Source: Anaerococcus marasmi (lineage in GTDB: Bacteria > Bacillota > Clostridia > Tissierellales > Peptoniphilaceae). Taken from it: 64,000 nucleotides of DNA. A program made the translations under genes and the position numbers. Positions 46,706-54,478 of this stretch are shown here, one piece after another. Numbering within the stretch: the stretch's first letter is position 1; each line of letters starts with the position of its first letter. The notes beneath the pieces were generated by a model. That model was not told the origin of the DNA. It saw nothing but the letters and a program-made list of their open reading frames with translations, and searched no databases. The stretch is taken from positions 423,501-487,500 of the forward strand of contig NZ_OLMF01000004.1 in NCBI RefSeq assembly GCF_900290195.1, in the 5' to 3' direction.

Positions 46706-46737
46706 CAAAAAGGAGACTGCAAAGCAATCCCCTTTTA
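46706..46737 (-). terminator. Terminator between early and late operons
   Basis: On the minus strand AAAAGGGGATTGC and GCAGTCTCCTTTT pair around TTT and continue into TTTTTGC. It ends the early transcript after the ArpU-like gene. Confidence 0.75.
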
Positions 46738-46834
46738 AGAAACATATTTACTTGTAATATTCTCTAGACCATCTTAGTATATATAATACCACACTTTATA
46801 CTAAAAATAGTCCTGTATTTTTCCTATAATATTC

Positions 46835-47275
46835 CTACGCTTCACCATAAAGTCTAAAAGAAATATGCTCAAGCCCTATCCTAGCTATACCATAAAGCCT
46901 AGACTTCGAATAATTGTACTTATCTTTAAGCTCCTCCACCTTATCCCAACTTTGCTTCTTACCGTAGATAGATAAAGTAATGTCAATTTCTTCTTCAGAT
47001 AGACCTTTAAGACCATAATCAACACTATCAACGATATCCTTATTCTTTAGAATATTCTTCTCAAGCATCTCTATCTTAGCATTAATATTAATGATCTTAT
47101 CCTCTTGACTAGATCCACCACCAAAAGAAGGAGCAAGACCATAGCTTGCTACCATCTTGCTTTCCTTCTTAGACTTTAACTCCTCCACCTGACTTGTGGC
47201 ATGGTCAATAAAATCCTTGGCATATACATACTTCTTAAGCTTCTCCTTAACCAAATTCATATAAAAATCTTGCAT
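46835..47275 (-). CDS. ArpU/RinA-like late gene transcription regulator
   Basis: A 146-residue protein. The C-terminal half has a sigma-region-4-like helix-turn-helix: ITLSIYGKKQSWDKVEEL then KYNYSKSRLYGIARIGLEHI (about 98-135). The N-terminal half is coiled-coil-like. Proteins of this kind sit at the end of the early operon and switch on packaging and structural genes, which fits the terminator and inverted repeat just downstream. Confidence 0.78.
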   Translation of the reverse strand: MQDFYMNLVKEKLKKYVYAKDFIDHATSQVEELKSKKESKMVASYGLAPSFGGGSSQEDKIININAKIEMLEKNILKNKDIVDSVDYGLKGLSEEEIDITLSIYGKKQSWDKVEELKDKYNYSKSRLYGIARIGLEHISFRLYGEA

Positions 47276-47277
47276 GC

Positions 47278-47490
47278 TTAATAAAATCTCCTAGAATTTA
47301 ATTCCTTGATAATAGCCCTAAGGACCTTAAGCCTAGGACCTTGACAAGGACTATCGACCTCATCATTGCAAATCCTCTCCTCCCAAAGCTCCTTCTGCTC
47401 CTTAAGCTCCTTCACTGACATAGACTTAAGCCTAACAATCACATCATCTACCACTAGAGCCAAATCCTTTACTTCCTCTTTCTGTGTCAT
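47278..47490 (-). CDS. Hypothetical early phage protein
   Basis: A 70-residue charged, helical protein with a GGAGGAG box 7 nt before its ATG. It overlaps the dUTPase end by 47 nt and lies 2 nt before the ArpU-like gene. No domain recognised. Confidence 0.6.
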   Translation of the reverse strand: MTQKEEVKDLALVVDDVIVRLKSMSVKELKEQKELWEERICNDEVDSPCQGPRLKVLRAIIKELNSRRFY

Positions 47491-47845
47491 TAATAATCTC
47501 CTCCACTTTTTCTAAAAAAACCTTCTTCTCATCAAAGAAAACCAGCTGGCCAATCCTATCTCCTTCATGAACCTTGTAGTCCTTATCTCCTATATTAGTA
47601 AGATTAACACCAATCTCTCCTCTATACGAACTGTCTACTAGACCCAAATGGCAAAGTATGCCCTTGCTAGATAAACCACTCCTAGGAACAACCAAAGCTC
47701 CTAATCCATCATCAAACTCTATATGAACACCAGTAGGAAAAGTAACAGTCTCCCCTTTGTTTAAAAACCTCTCCTTAGTAGACCTAATATCCCAACCCTG
47801 GTCTCCATCCTTCTTAACTAACTCATATGGAGCCTTATATCTCAT
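47444..47845 (-). CDS. dut: Deoxyuridine 5'-triphosphate nucleotidohydrolase (dUTPase)
   Basis: A 133-residue trimeric dUTPase. All five motifs are recognisable: GWDIRST (I), PRSGLSSKGI (II), LGLVDSSYRGEIGV (III, catalytic Asp), GDRIGQLVF (IV), and RGSKGFGSSG (V, C-terminal). It keeps uracil out of phage DNA and supplies dUMP. Confidence 0.95.
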   Translation of the reverse strand: MRYKAPYELVKKDGDQGWDIRSTKERFLNKGETVTFPTGVHIEFDDGLGALVVPRSGLSSKGILCHLGLVDSSYRGEIGVNLTNIGDKDYKVHEGDRIGQLVFFDEKKVFLEKVEEIINDTERGSKGFGSSGR

Positions 47846-48057
47846 TCCTTATCCTCCCTAACCAAATCAAATTCATCTCCTATCTTCCTAATAGTCTGAC
47901 CCAAAAATACACACATATTCCTAAGCCACATCATTCCCTTACTATCAATAACCTCATACATCTCAGATTCCGTCAAATCAGAAAAAGAAATATTCTGCCA
48001 CTTGCCATTCCTCTTTACCCTAAAATAAGCACCGTCCAAGTCTCTAAACTCTACCAT
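47842..48057 (-). CDS. Hypothetical early phage protein
   Basis: A 71-residue protein starting MVEFRDLDGAYFRVKRNGKW, mostly beta then helical. It overlaps dut by 4 nt. Similar small proteins accompany dUTPase in Gram-positive phages; no function known. Confidence 0.6.
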   Translation of the reverse strand: MVEFRDLDGAYFRVKRNGKWQNISFSDLTESEMYEVIDSKGMMWLRNMCVFLGQTIRKIGDEFDLVREDKE

Positions 48058-48072
48058 AAATCTCTATCCTCC

Positions 48073-48285
48073 TCATCTGTTTTCATGCTCCACATACTCC
48101 TTAATATCTCCAGAATAACTTATATTCTCTATAGTGAAATAGTTATATCCCAAAACCCCTTCCTTCCTAACTCGCATGGAGCAATACTTACCAGTAACAA
48201 AAATTTCCATAATTTCATATATACTAAGGTTTAGAACCATAGCTTTGTTTTCATTAGTACAAGATAATTTTATAAAATCTTTCAT
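48073..48285 (-). CDS. Hypothetical early phage protein
   Basis: A 70-residue protein, beta-rich (KAMVLNLSIYEIMEIFV, GYNYFTIENISY). It overlaps the next upstream gene by 4 nt, in a chain of coupled small genes. No domain recognised. Confidence 0.55.
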   Translation of the reverse strand: MKDFIKLSCTNENKAMVLNLSIYEIMEIFVTGKYCSMRVRKEGVLGYNYFTIENISYSGDIKEYVEHENR

Positions 48286-48476
48286 TTCCTATTTCCATAC
48301 CTACTTCTAAACTGCTTGCCCATCTCCTCAATATCATCTAGAAAGAAATCAACAGCCCTGGACTTCCTAATAAATTCGCAAGACCCATCAACAAGATTAA
48401 TCTTATATCTACCATTCTTGCTTATTTCGATACTGTCTAAATGACTTAAATCTATAACCTTTTTCTTCATTGTCAT
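48282..48476 (-). CDS. Hypothetical early phage protein
   Basis: A 64-residue protein with IDLSHLDSIEISKNGRYKI and a charged C-terminus. ATGA-type overlaps with both neighbours (4 nt each) support it as a real gene. Confidence 0.55.
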   Translation of the reverse strand: MTMKKKVIDLSHLDSIEISKNGRYKINLVDGSCEFIRKSRAVDFFLDDIEEMGKQFRSRYGNRK

Positions 48477-48685
48477 ACCTCGTAAACTTCTTTAATCCTA
48501 TTAATCTTTATCTGCCTTATCTTGCCACTATCTACTATCACTGCAACTGGATAAGCTATAACACCTCCAGGAGATCCTCCTATCATTAAAGATGGCTGGG
48601 TTATAGTTGAATACTGAAATATCCCATACAAATCTGCTACAACTATTTCTCCTTCATCATTTAAATATTTACATCTATTAATCAT
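48473..48685 (-). CDS. Hypothetical early phage protein
   Basis: A 70-residue protein with a small beta layout (GEIVVADLYGIFQYS, VIAYPVAVIVDSGKIRQIK). It overlaps the next gene by 4 nt and starts in the stop codon of the 53-residue gene upstream. Confidence 0.55.
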   Translation of the reverse strand: MINRCKYLNDEGEIVVADLYGIFQYSTITQPSLMIGGSPGGVIAYPVAVIVDSGKIRQIKINRIKEVYEV

Positions 48686-48846
48686 TAATCCTCCACAAAA
48701 TAATACCTAACCTCGCAAAGATTAATCATCCCTACCTGCTTGCCGTCCTTCTCCATATACAAGCAAATATCATTATCTGCTACATAATAATCATCTATAC
48801 TGAAATTCTCTCTAGATCCATTCTTAAAATTAACCTTCAAAATCAT
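48685..48846 (-). CDS. Small early phage protein (53 aa)
   Basis: The frame MILKVNFKNGSRENFSIDDY onward is 53 residues, with AGGAG 5 nt before the ATG at 48846. Its TAA shares a base with the ATG of the next gene. The sequence resembles its downstream neighbours in style. No function known. Confidence 0.6.
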   Translation of the reverse strand: MILKVNFKNGSRENFSIDDYYVADNDICLYMEKDGKQVGMINLCEVRYYFVED

Positions 48847-48858
48847 TTTAACTCCTAC

Positions 48859-49137
48859 TTATTTTAAATTATCAATCATATCTTCTAGGTCTATATGACC
48901 TAAGGCTACTTCATCAAGAAGTTCATGAACTTTACTTACAAATCTTGCATTTCTTTTCTTTCCAAAACCAAACTCTATCCTTAGAGCTTTGGAACATATA
49001 CCTAAGAAATTAAGAACTAGCTCCGCTTCCCTATCTAGCTTAGCTTTCTCATATTCAGCTTTGGTTTGTCTTATATTGCCATTAGCTAAGTCTTTTAGTA
49101 GCTCTTTTTGAATCTTTCTCCTCTGCTGTCTATTCAT
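48859..49137 (-). CDS. Hypothetical early phage protein
   Basis: A 92-residue basic, helical protein starting MNRQQRRKIQKELLKDL, with LNFLGICSKALRIEFGFGKK in the middle. It overlaps the upstream gene by 8 nt. No domain recognised. Confidence 0.58.
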   Translation of the reverse strand: MNRQQRRKIQKELLKDLANGNIRQTKAEYEKAKLDREAELVLNFLGICSKALRIEFGFGKKRNARFVSKVHELLDEVALGHIDLEDMIDNLK

Positions 49138-49345
49138 CCTCTATTTCCCTAGCGCCTATATACTCATATCCATACATTTTAAGAATATGATCTCCTAGCC
49201 TCTTCCTATAGCAAAGAATGTTGTAATACTCATCCCTTAAGTCGCAGGTCATCTCCTCCAGATATAAATCTCTAATATAATCAATCTTCAGATAATTCTT
49301 CTCATCCCTGGCCTTATTCTTCATCCCATACATATAGACTTTCAT
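49130..49345 (-). CDS. Hypothetical early phage protein
   Basis: A 71-residue charged protein rich in Tyr (KVYMYGMKNKARDEKNYLKI). It starts inside the stop of the broken gene upstream (ATGA). No domain recognised. Confidence 0.55.
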   Translation of the reverse strand: MKVYMYGMKNKARDEKNYLKIDYIRDLYLEEMTCDLRDEYYNILCYRKRLGDHILKMYGYEYIGAREIEDE

Positions 49346-49518
49346 AATAATCTCCTATTCTCTTCCAAAATCAACAAAGGTCCAATATCTCCATCTACTC
49401 TAAAATTAAACTCATGTTCAACTTTTAAATCTTTATCATAAAGATAAGCCAAAATTTCAGTATCTTCGTCTTATTGGTAAAAATATTCTAATTCTTTTAT
49501 TAAGTCTTTTACTTTCAT
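49342..49518 (-). pseudogene. Small early gene broken by an in-frame TAA at codon 16
   Basis: A 59-codon frame starting MKVKDLIKELEYFYQ has TAA at 49473-49471, then continues DEDTEILAYLYDKDLKVEHE to a TGA. Start and end both overlap the neighbours as ATGA, and the second half has no ATG of its own. The layout (KxLIxEL...DxDTEI) is that of a common small phage protein, so this is one gene with a nonsense codon. Confidence 0.75.
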
Positions 49519-49832
49519 AAATCAATCCTTTTTGACTTCTTCCCCCCCACATAATAAAACATCCTTCTAAGCACCTGGTGAGGTGTCAAAGTTTTTCTAA
49601 ATCTCTTATCTCTTTCTAAAGCATCAGCAATGCTTTTGCAATCTTTATACCTATACTCATAACCTCTACAATGTTCCCCGCGCTCAGCATTAGGTAATTT
49701 TCCAGCCAATTTCAAAGCTTCCCAGCAAAAATCATGACGATCAAAAGGTACAATATGCCAATCTTTTATGTCCCAGCCGTTTTCCTTACATTCTTCTTTC
49801 ATAAAATTAATAACGGCATCTGCAATTTTCAT
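49515..49832 (-). CDS. Hypothetical early phage protein
   Basis: A 105-residue protein with conserved-looking HDFCWEALKLAG and RGEHCRGYEYRYKDCKSIADAL segments; the spaced Cys/His might bind metal. It overlaps both neighbours by 4 nt. No domain recognised. Confidence 0.6.
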   Translation of the reverse strand: MKIADAVINFMKEECKENGWDIKDWHIVPFDRHDFCWEALKLAGKLPNAERGEHCRGYEYRYKDCKSIADALERDKRFRKTLTPHQVLRRMFYYVGGKKSKRIDL

Positions 49833-50032
49833 TCTTCAACCTCCATTGATTTTTCAAAACCTTGATTAAAACCTAGTTCAAAATTAAGATAAGAAGTTAA
49901 AGATATAAGTTCTACTCCATTGTTTACTGATTCATTCATATCGTTAGCAAGTTGAAATTTTTCTTCGATTAATTTATCTATCATATTGACTTGATTTTCT
50001 GTTAAATCGAATTGATATTTTTTCTCACTCAT
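49829..50032 (-). CDS. Hypothetical early phage protein
   Basis: A 67-residue helical acidic protein (FDLTENQVNMIDKLIEEKF). It overlaps its neighbours by 4 nt. No domain recognised. Confidence 0.55.
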   Translation of the reverse strand: MSEKKYQFDLTENQVNMIDKLIEEKFQLANDMNESVNNGVELISLTSYLNFELGFNQGFEKSMEVEE

Positions 50033-50232
50033 TCTTCCACCTCCACCAACTCAAAATCTTTCAAATTATTTGCAAAGATTTCTAGGTCATTTTCTAGTTT
50101 ATCTATGCCGTTAAATAGCTCTCCAACTCCTTTATTCCTAAAATTTTTAACATCAGATAGGATTCTGTCAATCTCTTTCAATAGTTCATCTTTCGCATCT
50201 TCACGACTACTACAATTAACATTATTGCACAT
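50029..50232 (-). CDS. Hypothetical early phage protein
   Basis: A 67-residue helical protein starting MCNNVNCSSREDAKDELLKE. The start at 50232 is uncertain: ATG codons at 50241 and 50262 (non-ATG region) also fit the frame, but only 50232 gives reasonable spacing from AAAGG. No domain recognised. Confidence 0.5.
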   Translation of the reverse strand: MCNNVNCSSREDAKDELLKEIDRILSDVKNFRNKGVGELFNGIDKLENDLEIFANNLKDFELVEVEE

Positions 50233-50533
50233 CACAAACATACCTTTCGTAAACAATTTCATTTATGAAATCCCAAAACTCTTTGGTACAACCTATATCT
50301 GTACATTGTTTCATCAATAATCCCTTATTTTGATAGTCTTGTAATAAATCTATTTCGTATTTATTTAATTTGCTTCTATCAACATACTGATCCATTAGAC
50401 AATGCATTAAATAAGGAAAAAATCTTATTTCATTTTTGTTTGCATCTCTTCCTAACATTTTTTGAAATTTTTTATCTAAATGTTTTATATTTTGTTTTTC
50501 AACATTACCTCTTATTTTTTCAATTATTTCCAT
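50222..50533 (-). CDS. Hypothetical early phage protein
   Basis: A 103-residue protein starting MEIIEKIRGNVEKQNIKHLD; the ATG at 50533 has GGAGGG 6 nt upstream, so ten codons further upstream are dropped. Helical, charged. No domain recognised. Confidence 0.55.
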   Translation of the reverse strand: MEIIEKIRGNVEKQNIKHLDKKFQKMLGRDANKNEIRFFPYLMHCLMDQYVDRSKLNKYEIDLLQDYQNKGLLMKQCTDIGCTKEFWDFINEIVYERYVCDVQ

Positions 50534-50544
50534 TATTTTCCCTC

Positions 50545-50718
50545 CTATCCTAAATAGCTCCATTGCCTATAAACAAGAAACAAAAACCTCAATATAATTG
50601 TCATAATTACAATTGAAGATATGTTTTTCGCTTTCTTCATATCAACAAAATCAAAACTCTCTTTAAAAAACACTGCTAACATAAAATATGTTAAAGCCCT
50701 AATCATTTGTGGTGTCAT
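50545..50718 (-). CDS. Small membrane protein (57 aa)
   Basis: The frame MTPQMIRALTYFMLAVFF onward has 57 residues, AGGAG 5 nt before the ATG at 50718, and two hydrophobic segments (about 7-18 and 36-49). It overlaps the recU end by 20 nt. It may be an early phage membrane protein; no function known. Confidence 0.6.
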   Translation of the reverse strand: MTPQMIRALTYFMLAVFFKESFDFVDMKKAKNISSIVIMTIILRFLFLVYRQWSYLG

Positions 50719-51253
50719 ACATACTCCTATTAATATTATCCAAAAATCTTATCCCTTGCCTAAAAGGAACCTCGTACTTTCTCAAATTGCTTGCAGTAAC
50801 ACTCTTCTTGCCCCATATGCCTTCCATATCTGACCATATCTCCCATGGCACATAGAAATGCCTATCTCCTATACCACAGCAGACTCCTACCAGACCTCCA
50901 AGCCTGTACTTACTATCAAGGACCTCTGCCTGCTTCTTAGTAATCACCGACTGTAGGATTTTATCCTTACTAGTATACTTACACTCGAAGCATATGGATC
51001 TCCCACCTCTGATTGTTCCTTCAAAGTCAGGATTTGCCTTTCTAGTGAATTGCCCTTCGAATCTCCCATTCCTTAAAAGTCTAATCACTCGAAAAGGCTC
51101 ATCAACCTTACTAATATCCGCTATCCCTTCTTGCTTATAGAAATCACAGCCCATGGCCACGAACTTCTCAAAGTTTTTACCAAAGCCGTTGGACTGTCTA
51201 TTCCTATACCTCTGGCGTGCCTTGGCTTGATCAAGCTCGTAAGTACTAATCAT
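50699..51253 (-). CDS. recU: RecU-type Holliday junction resolvase
   Basis: A 184-residue PD-(D/E)XK nuclease. The active site is NPDFEGTIRGGRSICFECKYT read in parts: Asp in NPDFEG, then FECK (about residues 75-94). GFGKNFEKFV near the N-terminus and FYVPWEIW later fit phage RecU proteins. It resolves recombination intermediates during phage replication. Confidence 0.88.
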   Translation of the reverse strand: MISTYELDQAKARQRYRNRQSNGFGKNFEKFVAMGCDFYKQEGIADISKVDEPFRVIRLLRNGRFEGQFTRKANPDFEGTIRGGRSICFECKYTSKDKILQSVITKKQAEVLDSKYRLGGLVGVCCGIGDRHFYVPWEIWSDMEGIWGKKSVTASNLRKYEVPFRQGIRFLDNINRSMYDTTND

Positions 51254-51614
51254 CTATGTCTCCTAACATAGACAATTGATCCTCATCCATTCTCTTAAGC
51301 ATTACTGAATTATCCTTAGCATCTACCATATAATTATCAGTAACTACACTATTTTCGTTAGAAAAGGACTGCTTTAGATTTGACTTGATAGAATACTTAA
51401 TAACTGGCTTCTTATATTTCTTAATTTCAAAATCACTACCAGCACGTGGTATTTTTACTTCCTCGTACTCACAGGCAAGCTTAATCTTTACAGTAACCTC
51501 TCCTGATTCAAAATCTCCTCTAACTACCTTTCCCATGACTGTAGACATATGATTATCTACACCAAAAATCAAATCATTAAATAGTTCCGGATTCTTTAAA
51601 CTTAGCTTCTCCAT
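51246..51614 (-). CDS. Hypothetical phage protein preceding recU
   Basis: A 122-residue beta-rich protein (VMGKVVRGDFESGEVTVKI, EVKIPRAG). It overlaps recU by 8 nt and is the first gene after the origin-like region. Related proteins in other phages are called RNA polymerase-associated or replisome-region proteins without proven function. Confidence 0.55.
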   Translation of the reverse strand: MEKLSLKNPELFNDLIFGVDNHMSTVMGKVVRGDFESGEVTVKIKLACEYEEVKIPRAGSDFEIKKYKKPVIKYSIKSNLKQSFSNENSVVTDNYMVDAKDNSVMLKRMDEDQLSMLGDIDD

Positions 51615-51668
51615 AATTCCTCCTATATTTATTCATCATATTTTTATTTTTTATATATATTTTTATAG

Positions 51669-51986
51669 TGTGCATAAGTCCTTTTATATATTATAAATAT
51701 CTAATCTTTTATATTGTGGATAAGTCTTTTCACTCAATATAACTAAATGATTATCCACAGAATAAAAAGTCTCAAAATATCTATGTGGATAAATAAGGCA
51801 AAATCATTCAATCCAATTATTATGTCATATAAAATCTATCTCAATTTTACATACAAGCTTATACATTTTGACTAACTCTGCCCTTTGATGTGGATAATTC
51901 ACCTTTTAGAAATATTGCTTTTACCTAATCAATGTGTATAAGTCTTATAGATGTTTATATTTAAACCTTATCTTAATTGTGGATAA
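51669..51986. other. Origin-like region with DnaA-box cluster
   Basis: Five perfect copies of the DnaA box TTATCCACA lie here: 51715-51723, 51784-51792, 51889-51897 and 51978-51986 as TGTGGATAA, and 51751-51759 in the other orientation. Two one-mismatch copies are at 51669-51677 and 51933-51941. Two 17-nt segments (51714-51730, 51977-51993) are identical. The 380-nt stretch has no gene, is very AT-rich and lies next to the Rep gene, all properties of a replication origin. Confidence 0.8.
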
Positions 51987-51993
51987 GTCTTTT

Positions 51994-52830
51994 TTATTCC
52001 AAAAGCTTATTTTTTATCTTTCTACGTAGCTTCAAATAGACTGCCCAACCGGTAAAGTCGTTATATTTAGCTTCTATTCCAAAGTCCTTATCAGCTACAG
52101 TCCAGCCAGGATATATCTTTTCCCATCTTTCTATGTCATAAGGATTTAGGGCATACTGGATTAATCTCTTCCTAGAGTATTTATGGTCATTAGTCCTCTC
52201 AAAAGGTCTCTCGAGGTTTTTGCTGCAGGACCACTTTCTCTTATAGGATGTATGCTTGGCCAAATAATTAGCCAACCCTAAAATCCCGGCATTTATATCT
52301 TCTTGGATTCTCTTACTATCTGCATATCCTATAAGGTCACCTTTTTTTTGCCCTTTTCTTCTTGGCCTTCTCCAGCAATCCTCAATCATATCTCTATCAA
52401 GACCACAGGATAATAAAAGATGATGGTGGTATCTCACACCCTTATCATCTCCTCTAGGCTCTCTCATTGATGTAACTACTATATATCTAAGCTCTTCTTC
52501 TACTCCCTGAGACTTCATCCTATCCTTAAGCCTTCTAAGGTAATTTCTAATCTCTCTTTGAGCATCATCATAAGACTTAGGTAGATATATGTCCTTATAA
52601 GTAAGCGATAAGAAAATATCATCTTGGCCAAAATTAGTTTCAGCAAGCTGGATAAATCTTCTCCTAGCATTTTTGTCATTCATTTTTTCTTGCTTAGGAA
52701 GTGATACATACTTTTTCTTAGACCTCTTACCTTTTTTCTTTTCTAACTGATACTCAGATAAAGAGTATAGGTCCACCTCCATATAATTTTCTCCACAGTA
52801 TATCTTTTTTTCTCTTACAAAATTTCTCAT
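51994..52830 (-). CDS. HUH-endonuclease replication initiator (rolling-circle Rep-like)
   Basis: A 278-residue basic protein. The metal-binding HUH motif is in VRYHHHLLLSCG (about residues 135-146), preceded by the motif 1 strand IFLSLTYKDIYLPKS (about 70-84). The probable catalytic tyrosine motif YxxK is NYLAKHT (about 191-197). It resembles the Rep/G2P-like proteins of phage and plasmids. It should nick the phage origin to start replication. The ATG at 52830 has AAGGTG upstream; the 47 codons further up overlap a structured leader. Confidence 0.8.
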   Translation of the reverse strand: MRNFVREKKIYCGENYMEVDLYSLSEYQLEKKKGKRSKKKYVSLPKQEKMNDKNARRRFIQLAETNFGQDDIFLSLTYKDIYLPKSYDDAQREIRNYLRRLKDRMKSQGVEEELRYIVVTSMREPRGDDKGVRYHHHLLLSCGLDRDMIEDCWRRPRRKGQKKGDLIGYADSKRIQEDINAGILGLANYLAKHTSYKRKWSCSKNLERPFERTNDHKYSRKRLIQYALNPYDIERWEKIYPGWTVADKDFGIEAKYNDFTGWAVYLKLRRKIKNKLLE

Positions 52831-52843
52831 AGCACACCTTAAT

Positions 52844-52862
52844 TTTTGTGTACCGTACAAAA
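52844..52862. promoter_or_regulatory. Palindrome upstream of rep, probable operator
   Basis: TTTTGTGTACCGTACAAAA is a near-perfect palindrome 13 nt before the rep start. The half TTGTGTAC recurs, on the minus strand, at about 52964-52972. Repeated half sites suggest binding of a regulator, possibly Rep itself. Confidence 0.5.
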
Positions 52863-52876
52863 GATAATACCAATTA

Positions 52877-52923
52877 CAAGCCCGTAAGGGAGTCACGCAA
52901 AACTCCCTGAAAATACGGCCTTG
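52877..52923. other. Nested stem-loop upstream of rep, candidate nick site or RNA element
   Basis: Outer arms CAAG-CCGTA and TACGG-CTTG (each with one bulged C) enclose an inner GGGAGT/ACTCCC stem with an 8-nt loop, over 47 nt. It lies between a promoter-like region and rep. It may be the double-strand origin recognised by the HUH protein, or a leader structure controlling rep. Confidence 0.5.
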
Positions 52924-53004
52924 TAGCTTGTAGTCAAGCAAAATAAGGGGTATAATATAACCAGTACACAACCATTGATGAGCTTATTTTTAGCTCATCT
53001 TTTT

Positions 53005-53511
53005 TTATAAACTTTCTTCCTCGAACTCTTCAATCCTTTTTGCAAGGTCAGCATCTTCTTTGCTAATCTCTTCAGCTGTGAGATCTTGACCAGCCTTTAT
53101 AGTCTCCAAAACTTTCTTATCAGACTCTTTAATGGAAAAATCGCAAATTGCCTTATCAAGCTTAATAGCTTCCCTCATAATCCTTACATAACCCTCAGCA
53201 GCACCAGCCCCACGTTCGTAAGCAATCGAGGTCTTAATCTGGTCAAGAATATCTTCCATCCTATGGCAAGCCTTAAGGACCTCAGTCCCATCTGGATTAA
53301 TAGTTTTTACATCTTGAGCCAAATCGACCTTATCAAGACCTACATAAGAAACTGAATGAGTCTCCTCGTCAAGTACTTCAAGCCTTGGTACTAAGGCATC
53401 AATATCACGTCTCCAAACAATTCCAGTAACCTTTCTTTTTAAGTGGCCATCATAGTAAATAGGCTCTTCCGTCTTAAGAAGCTCCAAAGCTTTTTTGTAA
53501 TCAATACTCAT
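53005..53511 (-). CDS. Hypothetical early phage protein
   Basis: A 168-residue protein starting MSIDYKKALELLKTEEPIYY. The N-terminal 70 residues look beta-rich, and the rest is helical and charged. The start at 53511 overlaps the upstream stop as ATGA and has GGGGTG ahead. No domain recognised. Confidence 0.6.
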   Translation of the reverse strand: MSIDYKKALELLKTEEPIYYDGHLKRKVTGIVWRRDIDALVPRLEVLDEETHSVSYVGLDKVDLAQDVKTINPDGTEVLKACHRMEDILDQIKTSIAYERGAGAAEGYVRIMREAIKLDKAICDFSIKESDKKVLETIKAGQDLTAEEISKEDADLAKRIEEFEEESL

Positions 53512-53801
53512 ATAATCACCCCAAAAACTAAAGTAACAAAAATACAAATGCTGCCAAATATCCTATCAGTCTCTCTTTGACCAGCCAGAGCCAGAAGTAA
53601 AAACATAGCACCAATCACAATCAAAATGCTAGCCTCAATGTTTTTCTCCTTCTCCCTATACCAGGCCCTTCTAGGACTTCTCGCATAAGATCTCTTATCC
53701 TTTAATTTTTCATTATTAATAGCCCTAAAAACTTCACTAGGCTTCTCAGCCCTACTCACCTTAATAGCCTTATACATCTCACTAGCCTTTAAATAATCCA
53801 T
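53508..53801 (-). CDS. Small two-helix membrane protein
   Basis: A 97-residue protein: a basic soluble N-terminus (about 1-55) and two membrane helices (SILIVIGAMFLLLALAG and IFGSICIFVTLVFGVII). Function unknown. Confidence 0.58.
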   Translation of the reverse strand: MDYLKASEMYKAIKVSRAEKPSEVFRAINNEKLKDKRSYARSPRRAWYREKEKNIEASILIVIGAMFLLLALAGQRETDRIFGSICIFVTLVFGVII

Positions 53802-53809
53802 AAACCCTC

Positions 53810-53998
53810 CTAATAAATTCCAAATTCCCTAAGAGTATCCTCAATTCCATACTCTTCTACATCATCTGCATAGCAAGATCCAACAAACTCATCTACCGGA
53901 CTCGCATCCTTATACACCAAGAAAAGTTCTCCTTCTTCCCTAGCGTAATATCCCTTTTCAAACTCTCCTAGAGCCTTATTAAAATCTTCAATACTCAT
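53810..53998 (-). CDS. Hypothetical early phage protein
   Basis: A 62-residue acidic protein starting MSIEDFNKALGEFEKGYYA. It is in the short-spaced early operon. No domain recognised. Confidence 0.55.
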   Translation of the reverse strand: MSIEDFNKALGEFEKGYYAREEGELFLVYKDASPVDEFVGSCYADDVEEYGIEDTLREFGIY

Positions 53999-54007
53999 AA
54001 ATCCTCC

Positions 54008-54241
54008 TTACTTAAACAAATTCAATTCACCCTTCAAACATTTCTCAAAAGTCTGTACATCTACCAAGTACCTCCACTTGATATTCTCATCCTCAGGAGG
54101 CAAAGCAACCGCAAAAGTAAGCTTATCCGCCCTGCACGCTCTCCTTAAAACATCAATAGACATCCCAGAAAGCCTACTCTCTGCATACTCCAATCCTTCC
54201 ACATACCTAGAATTCAATCTATTATCAATAACTTTCTCCAT
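54008..54241 (-). CDS. Hypothetical early phage protein
   Basis: A 77-residue protein with a possible winged-helix or excisionase-like layout (VLRRACRADKLTFAVALPPED, IKWRYLVDVQTFEKCL): the RADKL...WRY pattern resembles MerR-type excisionase proteins. This is a weak resemblance. An excisionase is otherwise missing from the prophage. Confidence 0.5.
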   Translation of the reverse strand: MEKVIDNRLNSRYVEGLEYAESRLSGMSIDVLRRACRADKLTFAVALPPEDENIKWRYLVDVQTFEKCLKGELNLFK

Positions 54242-54248
54242 ACAAACC

Positions 54249-54434
54249 TCATTTCAAATCCCTATCGACATCCACTACCAAATCCAACTCATTAATCTCA
54301 TTGACCAGGACATTAATCCTGTCCATATTGTTTTTAAGCTTTTCAAATTCACTACTAAGTTCATCAAGTTTTTCTCTAAAGTCATCTAGCCCCTTGACCT
54401 TGATTTTTAAATTCAAACTTTTAGAATTCTCCAT
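54249..54434 (-). CDS. Coiled-coil early phage protein
   Basis: A 61-residue heptad-rich protein (LDDFREKLDELSSEFEKL). It is the first gene of the early minus-strand operon, divergent from the DUF2513 gene. Confidence 0.55.
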   Translation of the reverse strand: MENSKSLNLKIKVKGLDDFREKLDELSSEFEKLKNNMDRINVLVNEINELDLVVDVDRDLK

Positions 54435-54478
54435 AATCTCTCCTTTGTTTTTAAATTCCTATCTCCTAAAACATCCTG

